DNA of 64,000 nucleotides, from NCBI GenBank assembly GCA_026874595.1, contig CM049306.1:82240142-82304141 (forward strand). Direction: 5' to 3'. This DNA comes from Sipunculus nudus. Lineage: Eukaryota > Annelida > Sipuncula > Golfingiida > Sipunculidae. Positions 11,210 through 23,310 of the stretch are shown in pieces (the stretch's first letter is position 1; each line of letters begins with the position of its first letter). The notes below the pieces were generated by a model. It searched no databases, was not told where the DNA came from, and saw only the letters and a program-made list of their open reading frames with translations. The position numbers were made by a program, and so were the translations under genes.

Positions 11210-12849
11210 CCTTTGTACGCGTCAATATGAAAAACAATGTACTGGCTTTGAAAACAATGCCTTTTTAGAGAAGTAAATATAAGCTTTTACGAGAAATTTT
11301 ATTTGTTTTGTACGTTTCCATTGCATGACTCTCCTTTCTCACACTTCTAGATATTATTTTTTTTATACTGGAAAATTTTCATACGACTTAATTCCTTATT
11401 TGATCTCATTGTGGTGTCACTGGAATTTTAATAAAGAATGCGAGCTACGAACAGCTTCTGTGCATGGTCTTGGGTTAGACTGTCAGCGCCTTGACCTAAG
11501 TGGGGCGTTGGTATGGCACCGGGGAATTCGAATCAGCGGAGGAGCGTTGAGATTTTAATCAGTCGTACCCTATCTAAGGTAAGCACTCTGCTTGTTTTAT
11601 TAGAAGACTGTGACCCCACTGTCGTGTTTCACTCACAAACGAGTTCGCCTATCGGGGGTTCCTCGAGGTCATGACCCAGCAATGGGGTTAATTACACACA
11701 CATGACCCGCAGGTGCAGTACACCGGGCCTGGTTAACGCATAACCCTTTGCGATAGCCTTGTCACTCAGTCCAAAACCGAAATGCGTAATTCTGTAGATT
11801 TACACCGTTCGTTAAGGGAGCATTAAAAAAGGGTGCAGTTACCTCCACCTGACATCATAAGATTACTTAAACATACAAAATGAGCCTTACGAATCTAACT
11901 GAATCAAATTCTTATGATTGGATCCGGACATAAAGCTCTGTCACACAATTCTCAAAATTAATATTATTTCTATTTCTGAATTATGTATTGGCCTTAAGTG
12001 ATGTAAATGTATGAATAAATGAATACATTTAGGGTCTAATTATATATTAAGAAGACTTGTAACTCCACCTACAAAATCTCTAATCTGTTTTAGATCTAGT
12101 TTTATTTCATATCTGTTTGAGTTTTTAAATGCATTTTCACAGGCAAAATGTTCTAAAGTGAGGATTTGACATTTTTATGTCAGTGGAATACTTGCTAATT
12201 AATTGAAAGTAAAAGAAATGTTCAAGAAATACAGAATTATTTTTTTTTCTATGAAATTCTTCCAGGAAACGTTTCCAAAGAAATGATTTCCAACCACGCA
12301 GCTGCCAAGAAAGACAGGATCCTTGGCCTGCTGGGTGTGTTAGTCACGACTCGGATGCGGATTACCTGAACATGATAGGTTAAACAGGGACGGAGAAGGG
12401 ATTTTTAATTTTTTTAGATTTAATTTTAAAAGAAGCTTTTACTACAGAGATGGTACAATGAATAGTTTAACGTCATCAGAAATGTACGTTTGACTTAGTT
12501 AAAGGGACCGACGGTTGAAATTTCCAACAAATCCAAAGTTCGCAACAAGCATATTTTAGGGAATAATAATTCAGCTAACGGTCAGATTCGACTTAAGCGA
12601 GTACAGCATAAAGATATTCAGCTTTTAGGAATGTGATGGGATTATTTTTATACTTATACTTCAGTAAACCTATTTTATGGGTGAACCTATTTTATCCCCG
12701 AAGTGCAAAAAAAAAGGTTCTTTCTTTTTTTGTTTGCTCTAGCTCTCCGATGTGGCTTATTTTCAAAAAGTTTAAAGTTGGCGTTGTACACTCGATAAAG
12801 TCGATTTCCCATTATCGCTCATTTGCGGGCCCGGGAGTGGGGGGTGGGT
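11210..12849. other. No gene recognised; one tRNA-like stretch
   Basis: At about 11490-11535 the text 'gacctaagtgggg' followed by 'aattcgaatc' resembles decayed A and B boxes of a tRNA-derived SINE, but the match is poor. A good splice-donor string (AAG|GTAAGC) sits at 11577-11583 (+) without a defensible exon before it. The rest shows nothing. Confidence 0.45.
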
Positions 12850-12865
12850 GGGGGGGGGGGGGGGG
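12850..12865. repeat. Poly-G run
   Basis: Sixteen consecutive G after a G-rich lead, GC-rich against the AT-rich surroundings and a possible G-quadruplex former. Confidence 0.93.
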
Positions 12866-12930
12866 TAGGCTTTAAATAATCGCATGTCGATTGCATATAT
12901 CTAGTTTACTTACATGATATTAATATTCCA

Positions 12931-12933
<3 letters not shown>

Positions 12934-12980
<47 letters not shown>
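12934..12980. repeat. (TA)n microsatellite
   Basis: About 23 TA units. Confidence 0.97.
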
Positions 12981-12983
<3 letters not shown>

Positions 12984-12984
12984 A

Positions 12985-13701
12985 TATACAGATTATATGT
13001 GTTTTCATTTTTAGGAGCTTATTCAGTAATGGTAAAATGAGCATTTATAGTTAAGATAAATCAACTAGAAGAGTTTCGTGAACCGTGGTATGGTTACATG
13101 TCATCATGTAATTAGGTAACCCCCCAGTGGAGAATATCAGATCGATACCAGACCACAGGGAGACTTCAAAGTCTTTACAGTTCTGTGGTCAAACGTTTGC
13201 CTGACGTTCAGCGTCCAACATGCCTCTGAATCACTCCGCGATATATGGCCATGTCCAAATCATTCCAAAATGACATATTATTTCTTTGGTATTATAGGAG
13301 TCTGACGTATTATTGCTTTGTTATTGCAGAAGGCTTTCAGATATAATCACTGATAATGCATCTTATGATCATTGTGCCTGTGGCGTCTGGAGTGCCGTTA
13401 TGGGTCGTGGGTGTGGTCATCGGTTAATTACATTTAGACACGATCGTTATGGATGAATCGCCACCACTGATCCCAGGCATGTGATTTGCTTGTAGAGAGA
13501 CGGGGTTGACGTGGACACTCGCAAATAAATTAAGTATTCACAAACAGAAAAGGATGACGTCACCAGGACATAGAGGTAGATAAGCCGAAACTGGAAACGC
13601 GTGGTGGGACGAACAGTGTACAGGGAGAAGTACAGAACTTGAACAAACGTGAATGGAAGAAGATAACACATGTAGAACAACAGAGCTTGCTCTTTTCAGC
13701 A
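12985..13701. other. No gene recognised
   Basis: No shared repeats. The open stretch at 13447-13680 (-) shows no domain. Confidence 0.5.
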
Positions 13702-14265
13702 TCATATCGACCCTCTTGCATTACGACCAGATAACTGGCGCCAGAGTGTCTTTACATCTTAGTCTGAGGAACGCATTATAAGGCCTTATGAAGATGCAAA
13801 TATTTTCGTCGTTTCTGACAACGCTTCATGGCCTACAGGTACACTGTCCATCAACATAAGCCGGACCAATCGTTAGCATGTTTTGTGTTCTTTCTAATAA
13901 TGAGCGAGAAAATTCCGTTTTAACCCAGCATATTAGTTAAACCCCTTGGCATGTTTGTTTATTTATGACCGCATGAGCACAGGCATGGCTCGCACGGGTA
14001 ACAGGACGCAGGCAGCTTGCAGGCGATACAGGAAATGACCCGTGTCCATAGGGACGGTGTTTCAGTTTGGGTTGTGAGCTCACATGTATAATAATGTTGT
14101 GTTAATGCATCATTCTTAGAATAATATTGAGACAATGGGCCGTTTACCACAATATGAATGCAACCTGTTGCAAGACCACTGCGATACATTCCTCGATATT
14201 ACGTGTATCACGACTCGAGTAGGTTTACCAGCCCAATTATCCGATTGCCTACTGAGTCGGGTTGT
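13702..14265 (-). repeat. Dispersed repeat family A, copy 2 (inverted)
   Basis: The reverse complement runs collinear with 3700-4265 from cgactcagtaggcaatc (at about 14262) to atctggtcgtaatg (at about 13730). It shares gttgcattcatattgtggt, ctcacaacccaaac and ggtcatttcctgtatcg. It has an open stretch (13959-14189, -) that the other copies lack, so that frame is incidental. Confidence 0.85.
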
Positions 14266-14267
14266 CA

Positions 14268-14790
14268 CGGCTAGATCTTTTCATTCGTAATTCTCAATCG
14301 GAAAATAATATAAGGAGAAAATAGCAGAGTTTGACCTGAAAACTCACTTATGACGGGAAGAAAAATACACAGTGAGAACAGCAGCGTCTTATCTGGTCCC
14401 TGGTAATGGGATAGAATATACAAGGAAAACAAACGAGCTTGATTTTAACACTCGTAATGGGAAGATAAGTACAACAGCAGAACTTGATATGGAATCTTGT
14501 AATGGAAGTAGAATATACAGAGAGGACAGCACCGTTTGTTCTACACAAGTAAAGGGAGGAAGAAAGAGCCGAGAGTGCAAGAGGGCTTATCTTGATCTTG
14601 TAATGGGAGATATAACAGGAAAACAGCAGAGTCTGATATGGACACTCGTAATGGGAACGAAATAAAATAGGAGGAGAACAAACAGGAAAAATAACAGAGC
14701 TTGATATTAACACTCCTAATGGGAAAAAGAATAAAATGAGAAGACAACAAAGCTTGTTCTGAACAAAGAAAAGACGAAAAAGCAGAGATT
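14268..14790. repeat. Degenerate minisatellite, period about 50-60 bp
   Basis: A motif of the type 'gcttgatat...aacactcgtaatgggaa...aataa..aggaaaacaacag' recurs about eight times with indels, for example taatggga near 14404, 14456, 14602 and 14648. Both strands show open stretches of 60-120 codons here, which is expected from a purine-rich tandem repeat on one strand and not evidence of a gene. Confidence 0.75.
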
Positions 14791-14849
14791 ACCAAAAGCT
14801 TGAACTGGTCAAAAGCTTGAACTCATAATATATAGGAAGGCGCACAATA

Positions 14850-14851
<2 letters not shown>

Positions 14852-14891
<40 letters not shown>
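14852..14891. repeat. (GA)n microsatellite
   Basis: About 20 GA units directly after the degenerate minisatellite. Confidence 0.97.
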
Positions 14892-15699
14892 GTATCTGTA
14901 TTTGAATCCATTTTGTTGTGTAAAGAAATTGTCAGAGTCATCTGAATTATTACATTTTTCATTAGGAAGATTTGCTAGTGGGCACATCCCTTCTGCCCTT
15001 TAGCAAGTATCATGTACACGCCCTTCCACCAGATTGAAAATTTATTTACATTTTATTATTGAAAAACTTGTTTATATCATTTTCAGTCATCCGAGATTTC
15101 TAATAAATATATCCTTGTACAGCTGACAATATAAAATAAAACAATGAAAATTTCACCGTCGTGGCAATGCCTGGGTTACTCTTTCAATGAACTTTATCAC
15201 TTTTTATAGTATTGAGAGAATTGGTTATTAAACAGGCCAGTTTTGTTTCCTGGTAAATGCGGTATAAAAGTTGCAACATCAAAGAGTTAAAATATTCGGA
15301 AGGTTAATAGGGGAGGAAAATTGTCAGCTTTGATGTATTCAATAAAACTCGAGATATTTCCCAGGCGACGAAACACCCCCGCCTGATTACCCACACATTA
15401 TATCAATTCCTGTTATCTATATTCATATCTTCTTAGTCTAGATTTAGCTTTATCTGATCAACTGTGACATTCTTTATAAACTAATTCGTCTTCTTAACAT
15501 TTGAATAACGAAATGAGTACGAAAAATTTGGATAGATAACCTTTGGTGATAGATTGTATAAGCCGTCAACATTGTATAAATTTATATATATTTTTCTTGG
15601 TGATATGTACGACATACATTAAATCCTAGAAAAAATAGCACGCTACTTCAACAGTTCTATTATTGTGATAATTTGCTTACTATTATTTTCAGTAGCAAA
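14892..15699. other. No gene recognised
   Basis: AT-rich, no shared repeat and no arguable exon. Confidence 0.5.
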
Positions 15700-16030
15700 G
15701 ATGGTAGTAGTAGTAGTTATAGTTGTAGTTCTAACAGGATCAGTAGTAGTAGTAGTGCTTAAAGTAGTAATACTAGCAGTAGTAGGAGTAATACTAGTAG
15801 TAGTAGTAGTAGTACTTAAAGAAGTAATACTAGTAGTAGTAGGAGTAATACATGTAGTAGTAGTAGCAGTACTTAAAGTAGTAATACTAGTTGTTGAATA
15901 AGTAATACGTGTAGTAGTAGTTGTAGTACTAAAAGTAGTAATGCTAGAAGTAGTAGGAGTTATAGTAGTAGTAGTAGATGTAGATGTAGTAATAGAAGTA
16001 GTAGTAATAGTAGGACTATACTTATAGTAG
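15700..16030. repeat. Degenerate (GTA)n array with higher-order units
   Basis: Runs of gtagtagtag are punctuated by recurring 'acttaaagtagtaatacta' words, giving a higher-order period of roughly 60-80 bases. The open frame through it (mostly valine codons, 15665-15901, +) is a repeat artefact. Confidence 0.9.
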
Positions 16031-17357
16031 GAGTAAGAGTTGTTATGATAGTATAAGCGTAGTATTACAAATATTTATTTTCAATGTCACATGAATCATT
16101 CTCAATATATAGCAACACCTAATAATATTCTCATGCCAGCACTAGCGTCAGCTCTTATTCTAGTATATATCATTAAACACCTTCATTAAATACAGGCAGT
16201 GACGGCAAAAATACAATAAAAAAACTACAGGGGTCACTTACCTTGTCGTTGACAGCTGAAGGACACTTGGTTAACAGCTAAATAATTCAGTATGGTTTTG
16301 GTGCCGGAATCCGTCAGATTTTGCTACAGTCAGAGAAACCCGCAGTTTAGCTGCTGTCACGACCAGCGGTGGCAGCATTATCTGATGCCTTTATTCGCTG
16401 TCTGGCGGGACCGCACACGCCGCGAGGTGGGTTATTTGACGGTCGTTTCAGTTTGCTTTGAAAATCACCAGCCCACTAATTTTCCTCGATAAAATAAAAT
16501 AAAACCCACGCGGGTACAAGCACCGGACAAAAGTAAATGTTTTCAATCAAACTGCATGTGCTCGGTATAAATTCCAAGAACAAATAGTCAATTCGTTCTA
16601 CTTCTAGTCCTGTCCTAATGCCGAGTGCGGTATGTGGTCGTTGCTGATAGCGCTTGACTTCCTAATTTATGTAAGTTTTGATTCATTTAACACCGTTACA
16701 TGTGATTCATTACGTAAATAAGAGTTGAAATCAATGTCTAATGAGTCCATACAAAAGCCCTGCCATGCTGAAGGCTTCCGCTGTAAAGAGAAAAACGTAA
16801 TGAATTCTAGGACTGAAAGCACAGAATTACGAGTTGAATCAATCAGTACCGGGAGATGAGGAAATGGGACTTCCATTATGGGACAGGTCTGGTCCCCGCC
16901 AAATATCACATCAAAGATTCTTTTTGCATCAAGAATTCTTGACGGGCCTTGGGGTGGAGATTCCCATAGCACACCTACACCTACACATGTGACCACATAG
17001 ATGTATGTTTCAATGATGAAATAAAAACAAAAGATCAATTAAAAACTCCTGTAAATGTATTTACACTGTGCCAAATATATGCATCAAAAGTAAAAATAAA
17101 TGCAGAACCGGATTTTCTTTGTTGTCACCTCAAGCCCAGAAATAAGGCGATTTAAGGACTTCCGTGCATATAAATAACCTTGCTTTCAGTGACGGATTTA
17201 TGCATGTTTGGGCTGACTTTTGACAAAGGCTCTGACCCACGTGTGTGGTCAGTCAGTGTGAAAAACATACGACTCTGGCTTGTTTTACGAATAGGAGGGG
17301 TTCAACCCAGGAGGATTAAAGACAAAACCTAATTTAAGGTCCCCATTTCCGGAAAGG
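16031..17357. other. Possible noncoding exon and one unrecognised open frame
   Basis: A minus-strand splice-donor match (AAG|GTAAGTG) lies at 16236-16245, ending a locally GC-richer stretch (16242 to about 16440) that could be an untranslated exon. The minus strand is open for 123 codons at 16667-17038, the longest non-repeat frame in the window. It holds words such as FGGDQTCPIMEVPFPHLP, but I recognise no family and it has no supporting copy. Confidence 0.4.
16667..17038 (-). CDS. Unrecognised 123-codon open frame
   Basis: This is the longest open stretch outside repeat arrays and the transposon-derived pseudogene. It begins with a hydrophobic N terminus (a run rich in I, F, Y and V over about residues 1-22) that could look like a signal or membrane segment. 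A more polar body follows with FGGDQTCPIMEVPFPHLP at about residues 46-63. There is no recognisable domain, no second copy in the window for comparison, and no convincing Kozak context or poly(A) signal. In DNA of this base composition a frame of this length can occur by chance, so it is listed at low confidence only. Confidence 0.15.
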   Translation of the reverse strand: MIFCFYFIIETYIYVVTCVGVGVLWESPPQGPSRILDAKRIFDVIFGGDQTCPIMEVPFPHLPVLIDSTRNSVLSVLEFITFFSLQRKPSAWQGFCMDSLDIDFNSYLRNESHVTVLNESKLT

Positions 17358-17375
17358 TTAGGGTTAGGGTTAGGG
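17358..17375. repeat. Short interstitial telomere-type repeat (TTAGGG)3
   Basis: Three exact TTAGGG units preceded by GG. TTAGGG is the usual metazoan telomere repeat, and at this length it may be chance or a healed break. Confidence 0.8.
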
Positions 17376-20300
17376 CGAACGTTCCAGGTCCGAGTGGCAA
17401 GCTTCTTCCGTTTCCCAATTCCTCCTAATGTTCAAAATAGGTGAAAAAATGCCAGAGAATGTTAATTTAAATCAAATGTGGTCTGGTCTTTATTGTTAAT
17501 TGTACGAATATAGGTCTAAATTATTATTGGAACGGAAAATGGCGAACTTTTAGCTAATTTGGAATCACTGAACATGGGACCACAGACGCTTGACACAATG
17601 TTTTTCTCCGGGGGAACGATATTATAAGCATCACTGGGCCCATAACGAACCAACCTTCTAAAGGAGTAAAATAAGTTCCCTTACTTTTGATTGAATTATA
17701 TTATAATAACCTCGATATAAAATTTAACATAAATATTCAGATTTTCTACTTTATTTTGCATTAACTTGATATAGCATAAGTGGAAGCGGCCAAGTAGAAT
17801 GTAAAAAAGGTTGTTTTAATTTTTTTGCGTAAAGCTCGCTTATTCCGCAATGTTGCGATATGTGGATTATGCAGTTATAATCAAATTATATTGCTTTAAA
17901 GGAAAACAAAAAATGCGGGCAAGGTATGCCTTGGAAAGACTCACAAAATGCCGTGACTTTAAGGACGCAATATGGGTGACTACAGAGCACTGTTATGACA
18001 AAGGTTTTTTGGAGCTAGAAAGAAATTAAGATATAATGAATACCTCTTTGCAGGCTTAGAAGCTTATAATCTCTTCAAAATCCCGTCTACTAAACACTGT
18101 GTAGAGTAGGGCGTTATACCTTAAAATATTTATTATGTATCACTGGATTAAGATATACCGTGAAATATAACATATTTCCTTATTAATTCGGGAGATACTA
18201 AAATAGTACGTTCATGCCAGTGTAACATGTGTCAAGTTTTTCTTAAAATTTGGGCTTAACTTTCTGTAGGAAAATTGCCTATTGCAAGGGTTTCACTTCA
18301 GCATTAGTTAATATTTTTAAGCATGATATTATCCATAAATTAAACAAGCAAACATGAACAAAACATTTGATGAAACACGAAAAACGGCCACAATAACCAC
18401 AAATCCAATATTCCGATATTCCTCATAATAAATACCACGGCACCCTGGCTACGCCCCTTGATTTACGATTTGATACAACTACATCTCTAATTTTGTCTAA
18501 AGAAAGTGAATCAAGTGTGCTGGAAAAAAAGGACCACACAAGCGGGTTTGAGAGTTAATTATTGACATATACCAAGGAAACTCCGTTCCAATCATGGCTT
18601 TCCTAGGTGCCACGTAACGCAAGGTCGGTCCAACATCCACACAGGTCGGCGATACAGGCCAACATCTCAGACGTCTGATCATTAGCTACAGACATAAAAA
18701 CTGTTCTAGGTATACGCGAGAGATGAGAGTGTCTGCCAGGTATATCATAGAACCCTTCTGCTTGTCTTTTAGCTCCAGGACAAAAAAAAATAAGAGGTAA
18801 CTAATTTGATCGAAATTTTGTTTGAGTAAGTATGAGATACACGGATGCAAGGTCAATTGAAGAAACCTTTAATTTATGTAGGTTGGAAGGTTGGAAGAAC
18901 GCATTGGTTTCAATCAAATTCACTTTATTCTTTTAATTATGAACATTATATTAAACAGTGAAAATGCGCTAATACGACCATCTGCGGCATAAGCTAAAGT
19001 GGTTTGTCATAGTGCACAACCAAATTATCAACCGGGCGATAAAATGAGAATTTTAATCAATTTTAGTCATATCTTTTTGTGTTTGCAAAACATCTTCTTG
19101 GTCAGCGAACTCTGCAGAGCTAAACCGGTCGTTGTGATTTTTTGATAATGAGTAACACCGGACTGAAGCCTATACGGCGAAACGAACAAACAGTGTAATG
19201 GGCCATAAAATCCACTGACTTGAACTGTCCAGCGTTCACGTATATATCTCACAGTCATTTCCACGATCTAACATCGATGCAAAAATACACTGATGACACA
19301 TTTATAAATGAAAAACACTCAAATAGACCACATATATACCTGCGCTAATATTCACAAGATAACGGATCGGGATTATTAGTAGGGGCTTGGTCAAACCTTG
19401 GTGTATGGCATGAAATACAATTAAGAAACCATTGTCAATCAATATTTTTTACCATCTGGATGGTTTCATCACAGGTCATCTTTGTCCACTAGAAAAAAGA
19501 CGCCTAAATTAAGTCGCATCTATGCACAATGCAGGCGGTTAAACCTTTCCACCTGGTCGAGAAAATTGCATTCAACGTTATCTCATTATCAGTGCCGGTA
19601 CAAAAATTCTATATTTCGCATTTTAAAGAATATTTTAACAAAAAAAAATACAGTGCTACCTGTGTAATAAGACCGCAAATAGGAGTGGCCAAAATTTCAG
19701 AAGTCATGAATTCAAAAGTCTTTAAGGAGTCATGTAAGATCTCCTGTAAAATCTCCTTGTCACATGTGCAGGGCAAGGTTCCTTTTTAACAATTAATAAT
19801 CCATTTTTTTTTCTTATCGTAGCAAAATGTGTTCTTATGTCATTACCTTCTTCAAATGTTAATTATCACTGGTGGTCGAACTTGGGTAATTATAATAATG
19901 GATGGTTGCGTGTGTGATAAGCCGTGACGGAAGGTTAACGACTCTGGGTAAGTATCCATTCCAGGGAGAATTACATCAGCAAATACATGTATTAGTTCCT
20001 AGCCATATTTCATTTTATAAATGCAAATGTATAAGTTTCCACTTTCCAGAATCAGTTGATGGATTCGGCATTATGTACAAAATAAAGTAAAAAAAATCAC
20101 AGACCTGAAAGAATAGTTTTATTGTAATAAAGAAAATAAGTCGGTAATATCTTCAGTGAAGTGACGCTGTAACAGAAATTAAGGTGATGTCCGTTAGACC
20201 TAGGCGCCTAACGTCAATTTAGAGATCTGCTATGCCTTATAATAGCCAGAATTTGATCATTCAACTATACACCGTGTAAAGATACAGATGTTTTGCTGGC

Positions 20301-21502
20301 TGCATAATAAGAAGCCCTTCATGGATATTAGAGGCCTTTTTCGCTCTAATGAATATGTGAAGTTATGTGGACTGGGAGGATGCTAATGACGCATTAATGG
20401 AACGGCGTTGCACGCCCGGGAGTTTTGTTCACCGATCATTAATTACAATCATAAAATATGCTCATATTACCTCCAAAACGCTTTATCAATGCTATGTTTC
20501 CTGGAAAAGCGTTCCTTATGAATTATTCTCCATACTCTGGACGCGTTTCTTTTGTTTAAGAGGCACTTTTACAAAGAAAGCCTCAGCTGTTTGTCAGTCC
20601 CCGTTCCATGCCCTGCCTGAACCCGCATAACCGCCCTTTATTTATCCTTTTTATTATTTTTCTGAGTTGTCCAGGAGAATGGCCGGTACAGATAAGTTCA
20701 TCAACAATAGTTGAGTCCCCCGGTTGTTATTTCAACACGTGTTATTGACATCAAAGCTTTGATCGAGTTTATTCTTGTTTTATGTCAGTTGTATTATTCA
20801 TGACACAGTCTGACATAACGACGTGTTATATCGACGACTTAACATATCAAAGGACATATTTTTACTGATTAACTTGTTGTTAAATGAAAAATGATAAAAG
20901 CAAAAGGGGTTTTAAATAAGGCAGCTTTCACTTATGTGATAAGAGGATTGACTAAATATAATTCAGCAGTATGATCAAGGCCTCAGACCCGAACACTTAG
21001 TGTCGGCCATCGCCTATAGCTGACTCTGGTTTACGGTCTGTCCAAATGAGGTCCTAGTTATTTGTTGCTCTGACCAAAAGTGAATGTTTTATATTTGTTA
21101 ATATCTTAGGGGGTTTACGGTTGCCTAGTTTTTGGGATTGGGCTTCCAAGCCCACAATTCTAAGGTAAAATATTGAAATCTTAGAAATGACGTCCTAACT
21201 AGGTGTTGTGACCCCTGATTTATTTCCAACCCTTTGCGTATGAAAACCACAAGACATAATACCTATTCACTTATATGATAACATGCTCTCTTCATTTAAT
21301 TATCCAAATTTAAACGTTATTTAATTTACAAAAAATGTACAAATATTTTTAGGCACTCTTCATTCTATAGAATACACAGGGCCAGTGACAGATGGAGTTA
21401 ACGCGCTAGAAAATGTTGACCAAAAACGCATGCTGGTTTCACAATGCCCGGCTCAAATGTTTCTTTGATCTGTACTGACATGGACCATCATCCATGCCTT
21501 AC
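17376..21502. other. 4.1 kb without a recognisable gene or repeat
   Basis: Read on both strands, it shows AT-rich sequence with short open stretches (for example 18497-18682 -, 19529-19789 +, 20367-20630 +), none with a domain, good splice sites or a second copy. Probably intron or intergenic DNA. Confidence 0.5.
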
Positions 21503-21887
21503 AGGGACCCAATCACCTATATGACCTTCATAAACTAAAGCTAATCCCTTGGAGCTTTTATAAAAATAGGCCAGAAATCATGGATATCACCGCACATAGG
21601 CTGCTTTTTTTTGCTTATATCAATGTGTTTATAATACGTGGGGGCCCGCTAAAATAATAAAAATAAAAAATCAGCAAGGGCATCTGGCGGCAAGTCAGCT
21701 TAGCCAGAGCTTTGCAAATGGCGCTTTGCAACAAGTGACCTTTCTACCATCGCATATATACCTTCCACCTTAGAAGGCATTATAAGGACTTTTCACAACC
21801 AAAATTAACCTTAGGTCATTAATATATACACAAAGGAAGCCAGGAATCACACAAGTTCTTTTTCCAAAGATAGATGAATGGGCACCT
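21503..21887 (+). mobile_element. Family B MITE (TTAA type), copy 2
   Basis: Collinear with 44908-45358, from AGGGACCCAATCACCT to a right end GAATGGGCACCT followed by TTAA. The left flank is TTAC, one base from the expected TTAA. Internal matches include ggagcttttataa, ataggccagaaa, ggatatcaccg, cttagccagagctttgcaaa and aacttttcacaaccaaaatta-type text. It is shorter because a block present in the 44.9-kb copy (gttacatattttcc to aacaagtccgt) is missing. Confidence 0.88.
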
Positions 21888-21939
21888 TTAAACGCCCCGT
21901 CAAACAGAAGGTGAAGGGTCGAAAAACTGATCTTCTAAA

Positions 21940-21941
<2 letters not shown>

Positions 21942-22000
<59 letters not shown>

Positions 22001-22020
22001 ATGTGTGTATACATACATAA
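21942..22020. repeat. Compound (TA)n(TG)n microsatellite
   Basis: A TA tract runs into a TG tract and then 'tatacataca'. Confidence 0.96.
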
Positions 22021-23043
22021 AAATTCTCTCTGTTATCACATTTAATTCAAATGACCGAGGGGTCTCAGGCAATGACGAGCTGCAGAATATGCAGGATTAT
22101 GTTTAGTAAACAACACCTTGAACAAAATTACGATTCAGCCATCTCGCGGTGCCTGGGAAAAGGGCATCTTTAAAATTACACAGAACGGGATATTGAAAAT
22201 AAACATGGAGGCCCTTTGTTAACAGAAAATTCTATTGCAGGTGGCGTTTGAAGTTCTTTAATGTAGATTGATTTGTGGTTATTGTCAATGCGTCTTTTTC
22301 GTGTTCACTAATAATGTCACAGTTTTATTTCATGTCCCCTAAAACCCGGCATGGAGCTTAATTATCAACACAAGTAAAAGCATGCGTCCTGGAAAAAGTT
22401 TGAACAGGCGAGCAACTTGGCAGGCAGTCTCGGATATGGCAGATTCCCGTCAGGTCTCTAATATGCTTCCGTTAAGCGTTCTATCGAATGAAAATCTCGT
22501 CTGGCCGACCTTTACCGAACACTGGGTGCCAATGCCTGAATAAAAGACTTGAAGAGATGGTATGATTCCCCAGATAAGGTCCCTAGGCGATGAATATCAT
22601 TGTGGGTCATGCCACCGTGCTGCTCTGGGCAATACAAGGTATTACCTGGACGGGATCAAACGCTGGATTCCTGCCGATCATTTTCTGCTTCGGGGCACAG
22701 TTCTGGCAGCGCCTTTCAAACATATCGACTGCTGGTTCTGAGACAAAAAGGTCCCTCTCTCGAAGATTAGAGAACCTGATTTATCGAAGCTATGGTGTTC
22801 GAAACGGAACCCGATGACATAAACGTAACTTCACCTCCGGGGAGGAAATTGGATTATTGTAACCTGTATTGAGACTTGACTCATCTGATCTTATGTATCT
22901 GTCTTTCAATCTCTCGGTCTATCCATCTATCTAATTATTAATTATCTATTAATGTGCCCATAAATTCCCCTATGAGAATATGGTAAACATACTATTTTAC
23001 AAACTTAGACATGCGTGTGTAAGATATCTATATATATATAGGG

Positions 23044-23045
<2 letters not shown>
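22021..23045. other. No gene recognised
   Basis: 22400-22840 is locally richer in GC and has an open stretch at 22590-22817 (+), but no domain, repeat partner or splice structure supports a gene. Confidence 0.5.
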
Positions 23046-23112
<67 letters not shown>

Positions 23113-23132
23113 CAGAGAGAGAGAGACAGAGA
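23046..23132. repeat. (GA)n microsatellite
   Basis: Long GA tract with a few AAG and CAG interruptions toward the right end. Confidence 0.97.
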
Positions 23133-23242
23133 GGTAAATATCAGAAATGGAGAGAAAATTCAACAAAGTATTTTCACTGCCACACTCAGTCATAATCCTT
23201 TAACTGTAACACCAGAGGCAAGCATTTTTACTAACACCTATT

Positions 23243-23246
<4 letters not shown>

Positions 23247-23306
<60 letters not shown>

Positions 23307-23310
23307 TACA
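23247..23310. repeat. (TA)n microsatellite
   Basis: About 30 TA units ending in 'catatatac'. Confidence 0.97.

Noticed and set aside
14348-14795. Overlapping open frames up to 121 codons on both strands
   Set aside because: They lie wholly in a degenerate purine-rich minisatellite, which leaves several frames open by composition.
15665-15901. Valine-rich 78-codon frame
   Set aside because: Direct translation of a GTA repeat.
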